Part shown: in pieces, positions 1-6,019 of the stretch
Numbering within the stretch: the stretch's first letter is position 1
Layout: every line of letters starts with the position of its first letter
Virus record (IMG/VR): IMGVR_UViG_3300012936_000169
Span: 1-23,684 of that record
DNA from: a virus
DNA: 23,684 bases
Strand: one strand, 5' to 3'
Position numbers and translations under genes: made by a program
Notes under the pieces: generated by a model
What the model saw: only the letters and a program-made list of their open reading frames with translations
Database searches by the model: none
What the model was told of the DNA's origin: nothing

Positions 1-86
1 AATAGTGGTGTTGTACCCGCATCTGATGGTACGTAGAAACTTTCATTTATTACTGAAACCTCTACTCCTGGTGATGTTAATGCCAT
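1..86 (-). CDS. 18: Tail sheath protein gp18, N-terminal fragment (gene runs off the left edge)
   Basis: Only the first 28 codons and part of the next are in the window. They read MALTSPGVEVSVINE followed by SFYVPSDAGTTPL. This SPGVxVxxxxES...P opening is typical of contractile-tail sheath proteins of T4-like marine phages; the sheath polymerises around the tail tube and contracts at infection. The ATG at 86-84 is chosen because a clear Shine-Dalgarno AAGGAG lies at 97-102, 10 bases upstream, and a late-promoter box lies at 126-133. In T4, gp18 follows gp13-17; here gp13 is about 1.3 kb away with unrelated genes between, so the order is rearranged. The identification rests on a short stretch, but the start context and neighbouring neck genes agree with it. 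Confidence 0.82.
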   Translation of the reverse strand, partial: MALTSPGVEVSVINESFYVPSDAGTTPL

Positions 87-96
87 TTTTCGTATT

Positions 97-133
97 CTCC
101 TTGCAAGTTACGTATATACTAGAACTATTTATT
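97..133 (-). promoter_or_regulatory. Late-type promoter and ribosome binding site for gp18
   Basis: The minus strand reads AATAAATA at 133-126 (7 of 8 matches to the T4 late box TATAAATA) and AAGGAG at 102-97. The predicted start of transcription, six bases past the box, is an A at 120, giving a leader of about 34 bases. This is a leadered gene with a normal Shine-Dalgarno site, unlike many neighbours. Confidence 0.55.
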
Positions 134-190
134 CAATCATACGGTTTTGTTGACATAATTTACCGTTTTATTGGTGCCTATATAGGTGAC

Positions 191-198
191 GTAAATAC
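191..198 (+). promoter_or_regulatory. Late-type promoter of the HNH-like gene, predicted leaderless
   Basis: GTAAATAC lies five bases before the ATG at 203. By the spacing of T4 late promoters, the predicted transcription start is the A of the start codon. No Shine-Dalgarno site is visible. A TTGACA at 150-155 has no suitable -10 box at 16-18 bases. Confidence 0.5.
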
Positions 199-202
199 AA
201 AC

Positions 203-562
203 ATGCAATATAAAGACAGACCTTTGTGTACGGAGTGTAAGAACAAGCCTAGGGCATACGCCTATAAGAGATATGGCAGGGTATATTGGCGTAGCAAGTG
301 CGACACCTGTATTAGGAAAAAGGCGGGCAAGAAAGTTGGCGGTGTGACTGCATTACAAAGGTCAGGATACAAAAAACACCGTAAGTGTGAACTGTGTGGC
401 TTCAAAGCACAGAATAAAGCACAATTGGATGTATTGTTTGTTGATGGAGATCTTAGGAATACTAACGCTACAAATTTAAAAACTGTTTGCGCCAATTGCC
501 AAAGGTTGGGCAGTACCCGTAGACTTGGTTGGCGTGTCGGTGATCTTGTTGCTGATGACTAG
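203..562 (+). CDS. HNH-like zinc-ribbon protein, catalytic histidines not present
   Basis: The 119-residue protein has four Cys pairs: C9-C12, C33-C36, C62-C65 and C96-C99. The second half follows an HNH outline, with CELC, then LDVLFVDGDLRNT, then NLKTVCANC. In active HNH nucleases the segment usually reads VHHxDGD and ends NCH; here the first is VLFVDGD and the last is NCQ, so the usual catalytic and metal-binding histidines are missing. Similar proteins ending in a GDLxAD motif occur, as I recall, in cyanophages, so this may be a conserved non-nuclease family. The start at 203 is preferred over an in-frame ATG at 5, because the longer reading adds a hydrophobic stretch that is simply antisense to gp18. 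The last 87 bases overlap the dNMP kinase gene on the other strand. Function unknown; zinc-dependent nucleic-acid binding is an inference. Confidence 0.65.
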   Translation: MQYKDRPLCTECKNKPRAYAYKRYGRVYWRSKCDTCIRKKAGKKVGGVTALQRSGYKKHRKCELCGFKAQNKAQLDVLFVDGDLRNTNATNLKTVCANCQRLGSTRRLGWRVGDLVADD

Positions 563-1129
563 ATCGTCTATACTAGCATATAGTTCGTCTTTTGTGCCAT
601 TATTTTCAATCACAAAATCAAATTCTTCTTTCGCCCAGGCGTATTCTGAGGAGTGTATACCTTTAGGTTCAATGTTACCCTCAACATAGTCAACAAACCA
701 ATCAGGATCAGGTCCTCTTTTTACTAGTATTATTTTTCCGCCGTGTGCCCTTATCTGTTTTACTTCATTGGGAAATCTTGTGTCTGCTATCACGGTGTTT
801 TGGCCTTTGTATCTTCCAATGCAACTGTCAACCCAGATACCGTCGTACATCTGACCTCGCATTACTTCTGTGCCAAAGTACTGCAACACCCATCTCGGAG
901 TGGTTGGCTTGCCAAATTTCTCGCTCCAAAACTTGTCTGGTTGTTCCCTCCAATGTCTGCTGGATTCTGTATCTCCTTCAAGCATGGCTCTATCCCAATT
1001 AAACATTGACGCCACAGCATCTTTTAGACTTTTTGCGAAACTGTCTTTTTGATATCCATGTTTTTCTACAAGTCTGTCCGCTACTGTGCCTTTACCAGAA
1101 CTTATTAATCCTACTACACCTATTAACAT
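476..1129 (-). CDS. Deoxynucleoside monophosphate kinase (T4 gp1-like)
   Basis: A 217-residue P-loop kinase that would phosphorylate dNMPs to dNDPs for phage DNA synthesis in the cytoplasm. The Walker A loop is GLISSGKGT at residues 7-15, right after a short hydrophobic strand, as expected for this fold. Other family-like stretches are FAKSLKDAVA (31-40), WREQ near 60-63, LQYFGTE (82-88) and VIADTRFPNEV (113-123), whose DTR resembles the nucleotide-binding DTR of T4 gp1. Length is close to T4 gp1 (about 240). The final 20 or so residues (TDTPTKSTGTAQ and on) are low complexity and run antisense through the zinc motif of the HNH-like gene. The ATG at 1129 sits six bases after a consensus -10 box and has no Shine-Dalgarno site, so the transcript may be leaderless. 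Confidence 0.8.
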   Translation of the reverse strand: MLIGVVGLISSGKGTVADRLVEKHGYQKDSFAKSLKDAVASMFNWDRAMLEGDTESSRHWREQPDKFWSEKFGKPTTPRWVLQYFGTEVMRGQMYDGIWVDSCIGRYKGQNTVIADTRFPNEVKQIRAHGGKIILVKRGPDPDWFVDYVEGNIEPKGIHSSEYAWAKEEFDFVIENNGTKDELYASIDDLVISNKITDTPTKSTGTAQPLAIGANSF

Positions 1130-1135
1130 AGGATC

Positions 1136-1164
1136 ATTATACTATTTTTTTAGACGTTTTTCAA
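1136..1164 (-). promoter_or_regulatory. Sigma-70-like (early) promoter of the dNMP kinase gene
   Basis: The minus strand reads TTGAAA (1164-1159), a 17-base spacer, then TATAAT (1141-1136): five of six and six of six matches to consensus at the optimal spacing. The predicted start, seven bases past the -10, is the A of the ATG at 1129. The promoter lies within the end of the 60-residue gene upstream. Confidence 0.7.
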
Positions 1165-1324
1165 TGACTATTTTTGCTTCTTTTACCGCACCCAGAATGG
1201 TTTTTCTTATATCTAACTTTTTACTTTTCAAGGCACTTATAGACATATTTTCTAGATCATTTACAATTTGTTCTAGTTCGTCTATATTGCAATCTTCATA
1301 TTTCTTGTATCTGGAGTCCGTCAT
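1142..1324 (-). CDS. Small uncharacterised charged protein (60 residues)
   Basis: I do not recognise this protein. It is highly charged and probably all-helical. The middle reads IDELEQIVNDLENMSISALK, and a lysine-rich end follows (IVIEKRLKK). It has no cysteines, signal peptide or membrane segment. It lies 32 bases downstream of gp13 on the same strand and has its own TAAATA box (1338-1333) eight bases before the ATG. No Shine-Dalgarno site is clear. The promoter of the next gene is embedded in its 3' end. The codon content, small gap and own promoter box support a real gene; a short helical hairpin or coiled-coil partner of another late protein is only a guess. Confidence 0.6.
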   Translation of the reverse strand: MTDSRYKKYEDCNIDELEQIVNDLENMSISALKSKKLDIRKTILGAVKEAKIVIEKRLKK

Positions 1325-1332
1325 GACACAAT

Positions 1333-1340
1333 TATTTAAA
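1333..1340 (-). promoter_or_regulatory. Late-type promoter box of the 60-residue gene
   Basis: TTTAAATA on the minus strand, with eight bases to the ATG at 1324. The predicted start is a G three bases before the ATG. It lies in the short gap after gp13. Confidence 0.4.
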
Positions 1341-1356
1341 AGGATTTAGGGTGTTA

Positions 1357-2118
1357 TTAACCAATAACAAAACTGTGTGGTGTACCACCTTCTGCATAGT
1401 TTCCTATGTCTGCTTCTAGTCTTTCAATTTCTGCTTGGCCTTCTGCCTTCAAGGCATCGCCGTTCAATGTTGTGCCTCCTTGTGGTCCTGCAATGGTGTT
1501 GAATTTACCTCTTGCTTCGCCAAGCATAATTTTAGATACCGCAAGTGTATAATCTCTTATCCACGGTTTTGAATATATGTCTTTGAATAGTGTTATGTCA
1601 GGTCTAAAGTTATCTGTATGCATTAACACTGTTTCATTATCTGCTCTTGGTCGTTGAGTGATTGTTAATTTTTTTGTTGCATTGTCATAATGAAACTGTA
1701 TGAAACTTCCAAACAATTTTCCAACTAACTCTTGATATGATGCAAAAGCGTAATAAGTTGCTAGTCCACCTGTAGCACCTGCTCTTAAAAGGTACGTGTT
1801 AGTGTAAGCCAAGTTGAAAGGTTCAAAAAGTGTTCCGCCTTCACCACCCTCTGTACGTGATCCCACAGTTCTTCTGTGTAGACTTCTCACATTGATTACT
1901 TCATTAGGTAAGATGTATGTGTTTTGATTTTTCTTTAATTCTAAGAATGCGTATGACTCCTCAACAGCATTTGATGATCGCTGTCTGAATTTGTTGACCG
2001 CTCTTTCCAGTGCCGTTTGATAGTGTTTTGGGTCTAATTCTACGTCAATCATCCCGTCACCGAGACTGTTTTTAACGTAATCAAAGATTTCCTGTTGTCC
2101 TGTTTGTAGTTCTGACAT
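1357..2118 (-). CDS. 13: Neck protein gp13
   Basis: This 253-residue protein matches the T4-like gp13 family, which with gp14 forms the head-completion collar where the tail joins the capsid. Recognisable parts are the opening EIFDYVKNSLGDGMIDVELD, then YAFLELKKNQNTYILPNEV, and KPWIRDYTLAVSKIMLGEAR with GKFNTIAGPQGG near the end; the last two are typical of the cyanophage-type subfamily. In-frame ATGs further upstream (2199, 2124) exist, but the one at 2118 (MSELQTGQQ) is preferred: it lies exactly five bases past a perfect TATAAATA box, and the longer forms would run through the divergent gp14 promoter. No Shine-Dalgarno site is seen. gp14 is divergent, unlike in T4, where 13 and 14 are co-directional. 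Confidence 0.85.
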   Translation of the reverse strand: MSELQTGQQEIFDYVKNSLGDGMIDVELDPKHYQTALERAVNKFRQRSSNAVEESYAFLELKKNQNTYILPNEVINVRSLHRRTVGSRTEGGEGGTLFEPFNLAYTNTYLLRAGATGGLATYYAFASYQELVGKLFGSFIQFHYDNATKKLTITQRPRADNETVLMHTDNFRPDITLFKDIYSKPWIRDYTLAVSKIMLGEARGKFNTIAGPQGGTTLNGDALKAEGQAEIERLEADIGNYAEGGTPHSFVIG

Positions 2119-2123
2119 ACTCA

Positions 2124-2131
2124 TATTTATA
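2124..2131 (-). promoter_or_regulatory. Late promoter of gp13 (perfect T4 box)
   Basis: TATAAATA on the minus strand, identical to the T4 late consensus. Five bases (TGAGT) separate it from the ATG at 2118, so the predicted start of transcription is the A of that codon. Confidence 0.65.
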
Positions 2132-2145
2132 GTCATTGTCTGTGC

Positions 2146-2153
2146 AATAAATA
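2146..2153 (+). promoter_or_regulatory. Late promoter of gp14, divergent from the gp13 promoter
   Basis: AATAAATA on the plus strand, 14 bases from the gp13 box and pointing the other way. Eight bases separate it from the ATG at 2162. The predicted start is a G at 2159. No Shine-Dalgarno site. Confidence 0.6.
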
Positions 2154-2161
2154 TGTATGAT

Positions 2162-3331
2162 ATGCCAAGATTATCCATTTTTAAGCCTGAAAAGGGCAAC
2201 GACTACAAATTCTTTGATCGTAACATCCGTGAAATGTTTCAGGTGGGCGGTACAGATCTACACCTACACAAATACCTAGGTCCATACGACCAAGGAGATA
2301 CGAACAAGGACGGCCCAGCGTCTCCTAGTCAACCCAGAGTTACAGGCAGTGACCTTAACGAAACAACCATACAAGATTTACTGTTCCTAGAGAATAGAGA
2401 CAGAAAGTATTCTAGCGATATCTACACTGTGAGAGGCATATACAACGTCCAAGATGCAGACTTTAATTTGTCACAATTTGGAATGTTCTTACAGAATGAT
2501 ACCTTATTTTTGACTGTGCATCTCAACGATATAGTAGAGAGAATTGGCAGAAAACCCATGAGTGGAGATGTCATCGAATTCCCACACATGAAAGAAGATT
2601 ATTCACTTGACGAGAGTGTGCCTATAGCATTGAAAAGATACTACGTGGTTGAAGATGTAAACAGGGCCGCAGAAGGATTTTCGCAGACTTGGTGGCCTCA
2701 CTTGCTTAGATTAAAAATGAAAACTTTAGTTGATTCTCAAGAGTTCAAAGATGTCGTAGGTGATGCAACAACAACGGGATCGGTCGCAAGTTACATGAGC
2801 ACCTACAATAGAGAAAAAACAATAAATGATCAGATAGTTGCTCAGGCAGAACAGGACGCTCCGAAGTCAGGATTTAATTACAAACAATACTATGTTGCAC
2901 CTATAGATGAAAGAGGAAATATTAGAACTGAAAATGTTAATACGCAATCTCAAAGGGCAAGTAGCAACAATACAGTCAATGCAACAATAGATACACCTGC
3001 AAGTTCACACTATGGTTTCTACCTAGATGGTGATGGTGTTGCACCAAACGGAAATCCTGCAGGATTTGGTATTACATTTCCAACTTCGGGTGTAGACAAA
3101 GGTGATTATTTCTTAAGAACAGATTTCTTACCAAACAGATTATTCCGTTATGACGGAACTAGATGGGTAAAAATAGAAGATTCAGTCAGAATTAACATGA
3201 CTAACACAGATGGCAGGTTAAATTATAAGACAGGATTTGTAAACAACACAACAGAATCAACTATAAACGGATTGACAGTCAAGCAGAGACAGTCATTAAC
3301 GGATGCATTGAAACCAAAGGCTGACAATTAA
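2162..3331 (+). CDS. 14: Neck protein gp14 with a C-terminal extension
   Basis: A 389-residue protein. Its first 200 or so residues match the T4-like gp14 neck family: DIYTVRGIYNVQDADFNLSQ, then FGMFLQNDTLFLTVHLND, then SGDVIEFPHMKEDY, then WWPHLLRLKMK. T4 gp14 is 256 residues, so about 130 extra residues follow. The extension contains GDYFLRTDFLPNRLFRYDG followed by TRWVKIED, and resembles the end of gp15 next door (YRFNGTEWVK), so both neck proteins seem to carry a similar small decoration module. An in-frame ATG at 2153 overlaps the promoter box, so 2162 (MPRLSIF) is preferred. The stop is two bases before the gp15 start, so the two are co-transcribed. The pair acts at the head-tail joint. 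Confidence 0.85.
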   Translation: MPRLSIFKPEKGNDYKFFDRNIREMFQVGGTDLHLHKYLGPYDQGDTNKDGPASPSQPRVTGSDLNETTIQDLLFLENRDRKYSSDIYTVRGIYNVQDADFNLSQFGMFLQNDTLFLTVHLNDIVERIGRKPMSGDVIEFPHMKEDYSLDESVPIALKRYYVVEDVNRAAEGFSQTWWPHLLRLKMKTLVDSQEFKDVVGDATTTGSVASYMSTYNREKTINDQIVAQAEQDAPKSGFNYKQYYVAPIDERGNIRTENVNTQSQRASSNNTVNATIDTPASSHYGFYLDGDGVAPNGNPAGFGITFPTSGVDKGDYFLRTDFLPNRLFRYDGTRWVKIEDSVRINMTNTDGRLNYKTGFVNNTTESTINGLTVKQRQSLTDALKPKADN

Positions 3332-3333
3332 GA

Positions 3334-4776
3334 ATGTTACACTTTTACGAAGGACAGGTTAGGAAGTTTCTTACTCAATTTATTAGAATTTTGAGTAACT
3401 TTTCTGTTGAAACGGGCAAAGGTAAAGATGGTCAGATTAATTTACGTGCAGTTCCTGTAGTGTATGGAGATCCAACTAGACAGGTAGCAAATATTATTAG
3501 GAACAATTCTGAAAACGCTCTAAACTATGCACCTAAGATTGCCTGCTACGTGAGAGAATTGAACTATGACAGGGAAAGAATGCAGAATCCTTATCACATA
3601 GAAAAGCAACATTTAAGAGAAAGAGATGTTGACTCTGATGGAAACTACACAAACCAATTGGGTGCTGGATATACTGTTGAAAAGGTTATGCCATCTCCGT
3701 TCAGATTGGAAGTGTCAGCAGACATATTTTCGTCAAACACAGATCAAAAATTACAAATTATGGAGCAAATACTATATTTGTTTAATCCTGATTTTGAGAT
3801 ACAAAAAACAGACAATTACATAGATTGGACAAGTTTAAGTTATGTTGAATTAACTAACATAACATTCAGTTCCAGGACGATACCAGTTGGTGCCGAATCA
3901 GAAATAGATGTTGCAACATTACAATTTTCTATGCCAATATGGTTATCACCACCTGTAAAAGTTAAGAAGTTAGGTGTTGTACAAAAGATCATCATGAGCA
4001 TATACGACGACGATGGCGGCATAGCAAAAGGATTGATTGACGGAGAACTTACGTCTAGAAGTTACATCACACCAAACAATTTTGGTCTGTTAGTGACAGG
4101 AAATCAATTGAGATTATTGGGTACAACAGGAGTGAATGTGTCATCGGGTGGTGATGGATTCCACACTGGTGCGAGAGATCCGGGTCTAGCGGATCCATTT
4201 GAAACATTTGGACCAGCAGTAAACTGGAAAGTGCTGTTAGATCAGTATGGCAAAGTCACAAATGGTACATCTCAGATAAGATTAACACAGCCGAACGGCA
4301 ATGAGATTGTTGGCACAATCGCAACCACGACACTTGATGACACAATTTTATTATACACGATTGACGGTGACACAATACCAAGCAATACACTTACCGCTGT
4401 GAAGAAAATTATAAATCCTGCAACTTTTGATCCAGGCACACCTGCCAATGGAGACAGGTATTTGGTCATAAATGATGTTGGAGACAGCACAGCCAGTTTC
4501 CAAAGTGCAACATGGGGTACGCTTGTGGCGAGAGTAGGAGATATTATTGAATACAACAGTGCTACAGGCAAATGGAATATAGCCTTTGATGCCTCAAATC
4601 CAGATTCAACACAACATTATGTTACCAACTTGAACACTGGAATACAATACAGGTTTAACGGCACTGAATGGGTAAAATCCTACGAGGGAGTGTACACACA
4701 AGGTAATTGGAGTATTGTGCTTGACGGTGGTGCAGATCCTGGATATAACTCATCAATTGACGCTACCACTCCATAA
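3334..4776 (+). CDS. 15: Tail completion and sheath terminator protein gp15, with long C-terminal extension
   Basis: The first 230 or so residues of this 480-residue protein match T4-like gp15, which caps the tail tube and sheath and docks to the neck. Signals are YEGQVRKFLTQFIRILSNF at the start, LRAVPVVYGDPTRQ, then PSPFRLEVSADIFSSNTDQK followed by LQIMEQILYLFNPDF, and FSMPIWLSPPVKVKKLG. T4 gp15 is 272 residues, so about 230 residues are extra. The added part is Gly/Thr/Asn-rich and beta-like; its end (GDRYLVIND, GDIIEYNSATGKWNIAFD, YRFNGTEWVK) looks like the gp14 extension. The gene starts two bases after gp14. I see no good Shine-Dalgarno site, so translational coupling is likely. The terminator role is from the family; the extension's role is unknown. 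Confidence 0.8.
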   Translation: MLHFYEGQVRKFLTQFIRILSNFSVETGKGKDGQINLRAVPVVYGDPTRQVANIIRNNSENALNYAPKIACYVRELNYDRERMQNPYHIEKQHLRERDVDSDGNYTNQLGAGYTVEKVMPSPFRLEVSADIFSSNTDQKLQIMEQILYLFNPDFEIQKTDNYIDWTSLSYVELTNITFSSRTIPVGAESEIDVATLQFSMPIWLSPPVKVKKLGVVQKIIMSIYDDDGGIAKGLIDGELTSRSYITPNNFGLLVTGNQLRLLGTTGVNVSSGGDGFHTGARDPGLADPFETFGPAVNWKVLLDQYGKVTNGTSQIRLTQPNGNEIVGTIATTTLDDTILLYTIDGDTIPSNTLTAVKKIINPATFDPGTPANGDRYLVINDVGDSTASFQSATWGTLVARVGDIIEYNSATGKWNIAFDASNPDSTQHYVTNLNTGIQYRFNGTEWVKSYEGVYTQGNWSIVLDGGADPGYNSSIDATTP

Positions 4777-4786
4777 TTGCTATAAT
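4757..4786 (+). promoter_or_regulatory. Sigma-70-like (early) promoter of the DUF2061 and Nudix pair
   Basis: TTGACG (4757-4762), an 18-base spacer, then TATAAT (4781-4786). Only five bases lie between the -10 box and the ATG at 4792, so the predicted start is at the start codon. The -35 lies in the last codons of gp15. Confidence 0.65.
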
Positions 4787-4791
4787 ATAGC

Positions 4792-5097
4792 ATGAAATCT
4801 AAAGTATCTAGAAGTCTAACAAAGACTATCACTTGGAGAATATTGGCCACAAGTGATACCTTTCTTATTGCGTGGTTGATTACCGGCAAATGGAGTTGGG
4901 CCGGTGCTATAGCAGGAATAGAAGTAATCACAAAAATGTTTCTTTATTACGGGCATGAAAGAGTCTGGGACAAAATAAAGTGGGGTCGTGAACCATTAGA
5001 ACTACCAACTGAAATATTTCCGTCTGAAGACTGGAAAATTAAGAGACTAAAAAATTTTTTAAACAAGAAACATAAGAGATTGGCTAAATTATTATAA
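4792..5097 (+). CDS. DUF2061-family small membrane protein
   Basis: A 101-residue protein matching the DUF2061 family along most of its length: SRSLTKTITWRILATSDTF at residues 6-24, LIAWLITGKWSWAGAIAG at 25-42, IEVITKMFLYYGHERVWDKI at 43-62 and KWG at 63-65. Two membrane segments are visible at about 18-32 and 36-54, followed by a basic tail (KRLKNFLNKKHKRLAKLL) that would lie on the cytoplasmic side. The biochemical role of the family is unknown; it is common in marine bacteria and occurs in some of their phages. It has its own sigma-70-like promoter immediately upstream and no Shine-Dalgarno site. Its stop overlaps the Nudix start (TAATG), so the two genes form a unit. Expression earlier than the surrounding late genes is inferred. 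Confidence 0.85.
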   Translation: MKSKVSRSLTKTITWRILATSDTFLIAWLITGKWSWAGAIAGIEVITKMFLYYGHERVWDKIKWGREPLELPTEIFPSEDWKIKRLKNFLNKKHKRLAKLL

Positions 5098-5525
5098 TGA
5101 AAGAAAATATAGTTTGCTCAGGTGCTCTGTTTTACGCAACCAGCACTAAACGTTTCCTATTCCTACAAAGGACTGACAAGAAAACACAGGGCATGTGGGG
5201 ATTGGTAGGCGGTAAAAGCAAGTTCACTGAAAGTGCATTCGAAGGATTAAAGAGAGAAATTGAAGAAGAAGTAGGCAGTTTGCCGAAATTTAAAAAAGTA
5301 ATCCCCTTAGAAATGTTCACATCTAACGATCAGAAATTCTTTTTTCACACATATTTGATTGCAATTGAATCAGAATTTATTCCTAAATTAAACGGAGAAC
5401 ATTCAGGATACTGCTGGACTGCGTTTGAATGTTGGCCCAAAAATCTACACATGGGTCTAAAAAATACTTTGAACAACAAAAGTATAAAAGGCAAGTTACA
5501 GACTATATTGGATCTGATTGTCTAA
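5097..5525 (+). CDS. Nudix hydrolase
   Basis: A 142-residue Nudix protein that would hydrolyse a nucleoside diphosphate linked to another group, such as an oxidised dNTP, ADP-ribose or an RNA cap. The Nudix box is complete at residues 39-61 (GKSKFTE, seven residues, then REIEEEVG), with the catalytic REUxEE glutamates present; only the final hydrophobic position is Ser. Upstream, FLFLQRTDKKTQGMWGLVGG gives the beta-strand and W-G-x-x-G-G loop usual in the family. The substrate cannot be told from sequence. The TAATG overlap with the DUF2061 gene suggests translational coupling. The stop overlaps by four bases the stop of the convergent fibre gene, leaving no room for a terminator. Confidence 0.9.
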   Translation: MKENIVCSGALFYATSTKRFLFLQRTDKKTQGMWGLVGGKSKFTESAFEGLKREIEEEVGSLPKFKKVIPLEMFTSNDQKFFFHTYLIAIESEFIPKLNGEHSGYCWTAFECWPKNLHMGLKNTLNNKSIKGKLQTILDLIV

Positions 5526-6007
5526 GGTTTATTAGTTGCTGTTATATAGTAAGCATCGCCGTCCCACAACAGATGAACATTATTTTCTCCAGCAATAGTA
5601 TCTAGTGAGTGTGTGAAGTTTGCATCAACCGAACCGCTTGTATTATAACTTTTAAATTTCACTACAATGTTACCACCGCCGTTATATCGTCTAGCAATTA
5701 AAATTACTCTCGTACCTACCGTTGTTGCATCAGGTAGACTGAAGTAATTTGTGCTTCCGCTTTGTCTGTTCCAGATGTATACGGATTTACCTGACTCTAA
5801 TGCTGTTGGTGAGCCACTACTAGTGCTTCCATTACTTGTAATTGTTTGAATATCAGGATTAGTGTTAATTGCTACGCCACCGGCTGTTGTACCATCAGAC
5901 ACTTTAAGTGTTTTTGCGTCTGTGTCTAATATTAATTCTCCAGTATCGCCAATGTGTACAGTCGCACTTTCGGCTATGTGTTTGAACTTAAATTTTCTCG
6001 TTGCCAT
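5522..6007 (-). CDS. Small appendage or fibre protein with an Mtd-N-like motif
   Basis: A 161-residue protein. After a short basic start (MATRKFKFKHIAES) comes VHIGDTGELILDTDAKTLKV with SDGTTAGG, the GEL...DT..LK..DGTT pattern seen at the N-terminus of many phage adhesins (the Mtd-N type motif). The rest is beta-rich and ends in WDGDAYYITATNKP. It may be a small trimeric adhesin or a connector in the fibre apparatus. A GTAAATA box overlaps the stop codon of the upstream 1379-residue gene, and exactly five bases separate it from the ATG, which has no Shine-Dalgarno site. It probably belongs to the same late programme as the long fibre upstream. Family membership is tentative; the gene itself is secure. 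Confidence 0.75.
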   Translation of the reverse strand: MATRKFKFKHIAESATVHIGDTGELILDTDAKTLKVSDGTTAGGVAINTNPDIQTITSNGSTSSGSPTALESGKSVYIWNRQSGSTNYFSLPDATTVGTRVILIARRYNGGGNIVVKFKSYNTSGSVDANFTHSLDTIAGENNVHLLWDGDAYYITATNKP

Positions 6008-6012
6008 AATAA

Positions 6013-6019
6013 TATTTAC
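6013..6019 (-). promoter_or_regulatory. Late-type promoter overlapping the stop codon of the 1379-residue fibre gene
   Basis: GTAAATA on the minus strand; its TAA is the stop codon of the upstream gene. Five bases (TTATT) then lead to the ATG at 6007, so the predicted transcript starts at the start codon. Confidence 0.5.

Noticed and set aside
150-184. TTGACA (150-155) and TATATA (179-184) as a sigma-70 promoter
   Set aside because: The spacer is 23 bases, far from the 16-18 needed; no better -10 lies at the right distance.
5-202. In-frame 66-codon upstream extension of the HNH-like gene, with a hydrophobic stretch
   Set aside because: It is antisense to the gp18 start and its leader, and includes the promoter box at 191-198; the zinc motifs begin only after 203.
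5522-6007. A diversity-generating retroelement, suggested by the Mtd-N-like motif
   Set aside because: No reverse transcriptase, template repeat or adenine-variable repeat is seen; the motif is common in ordinary phage adhesins.
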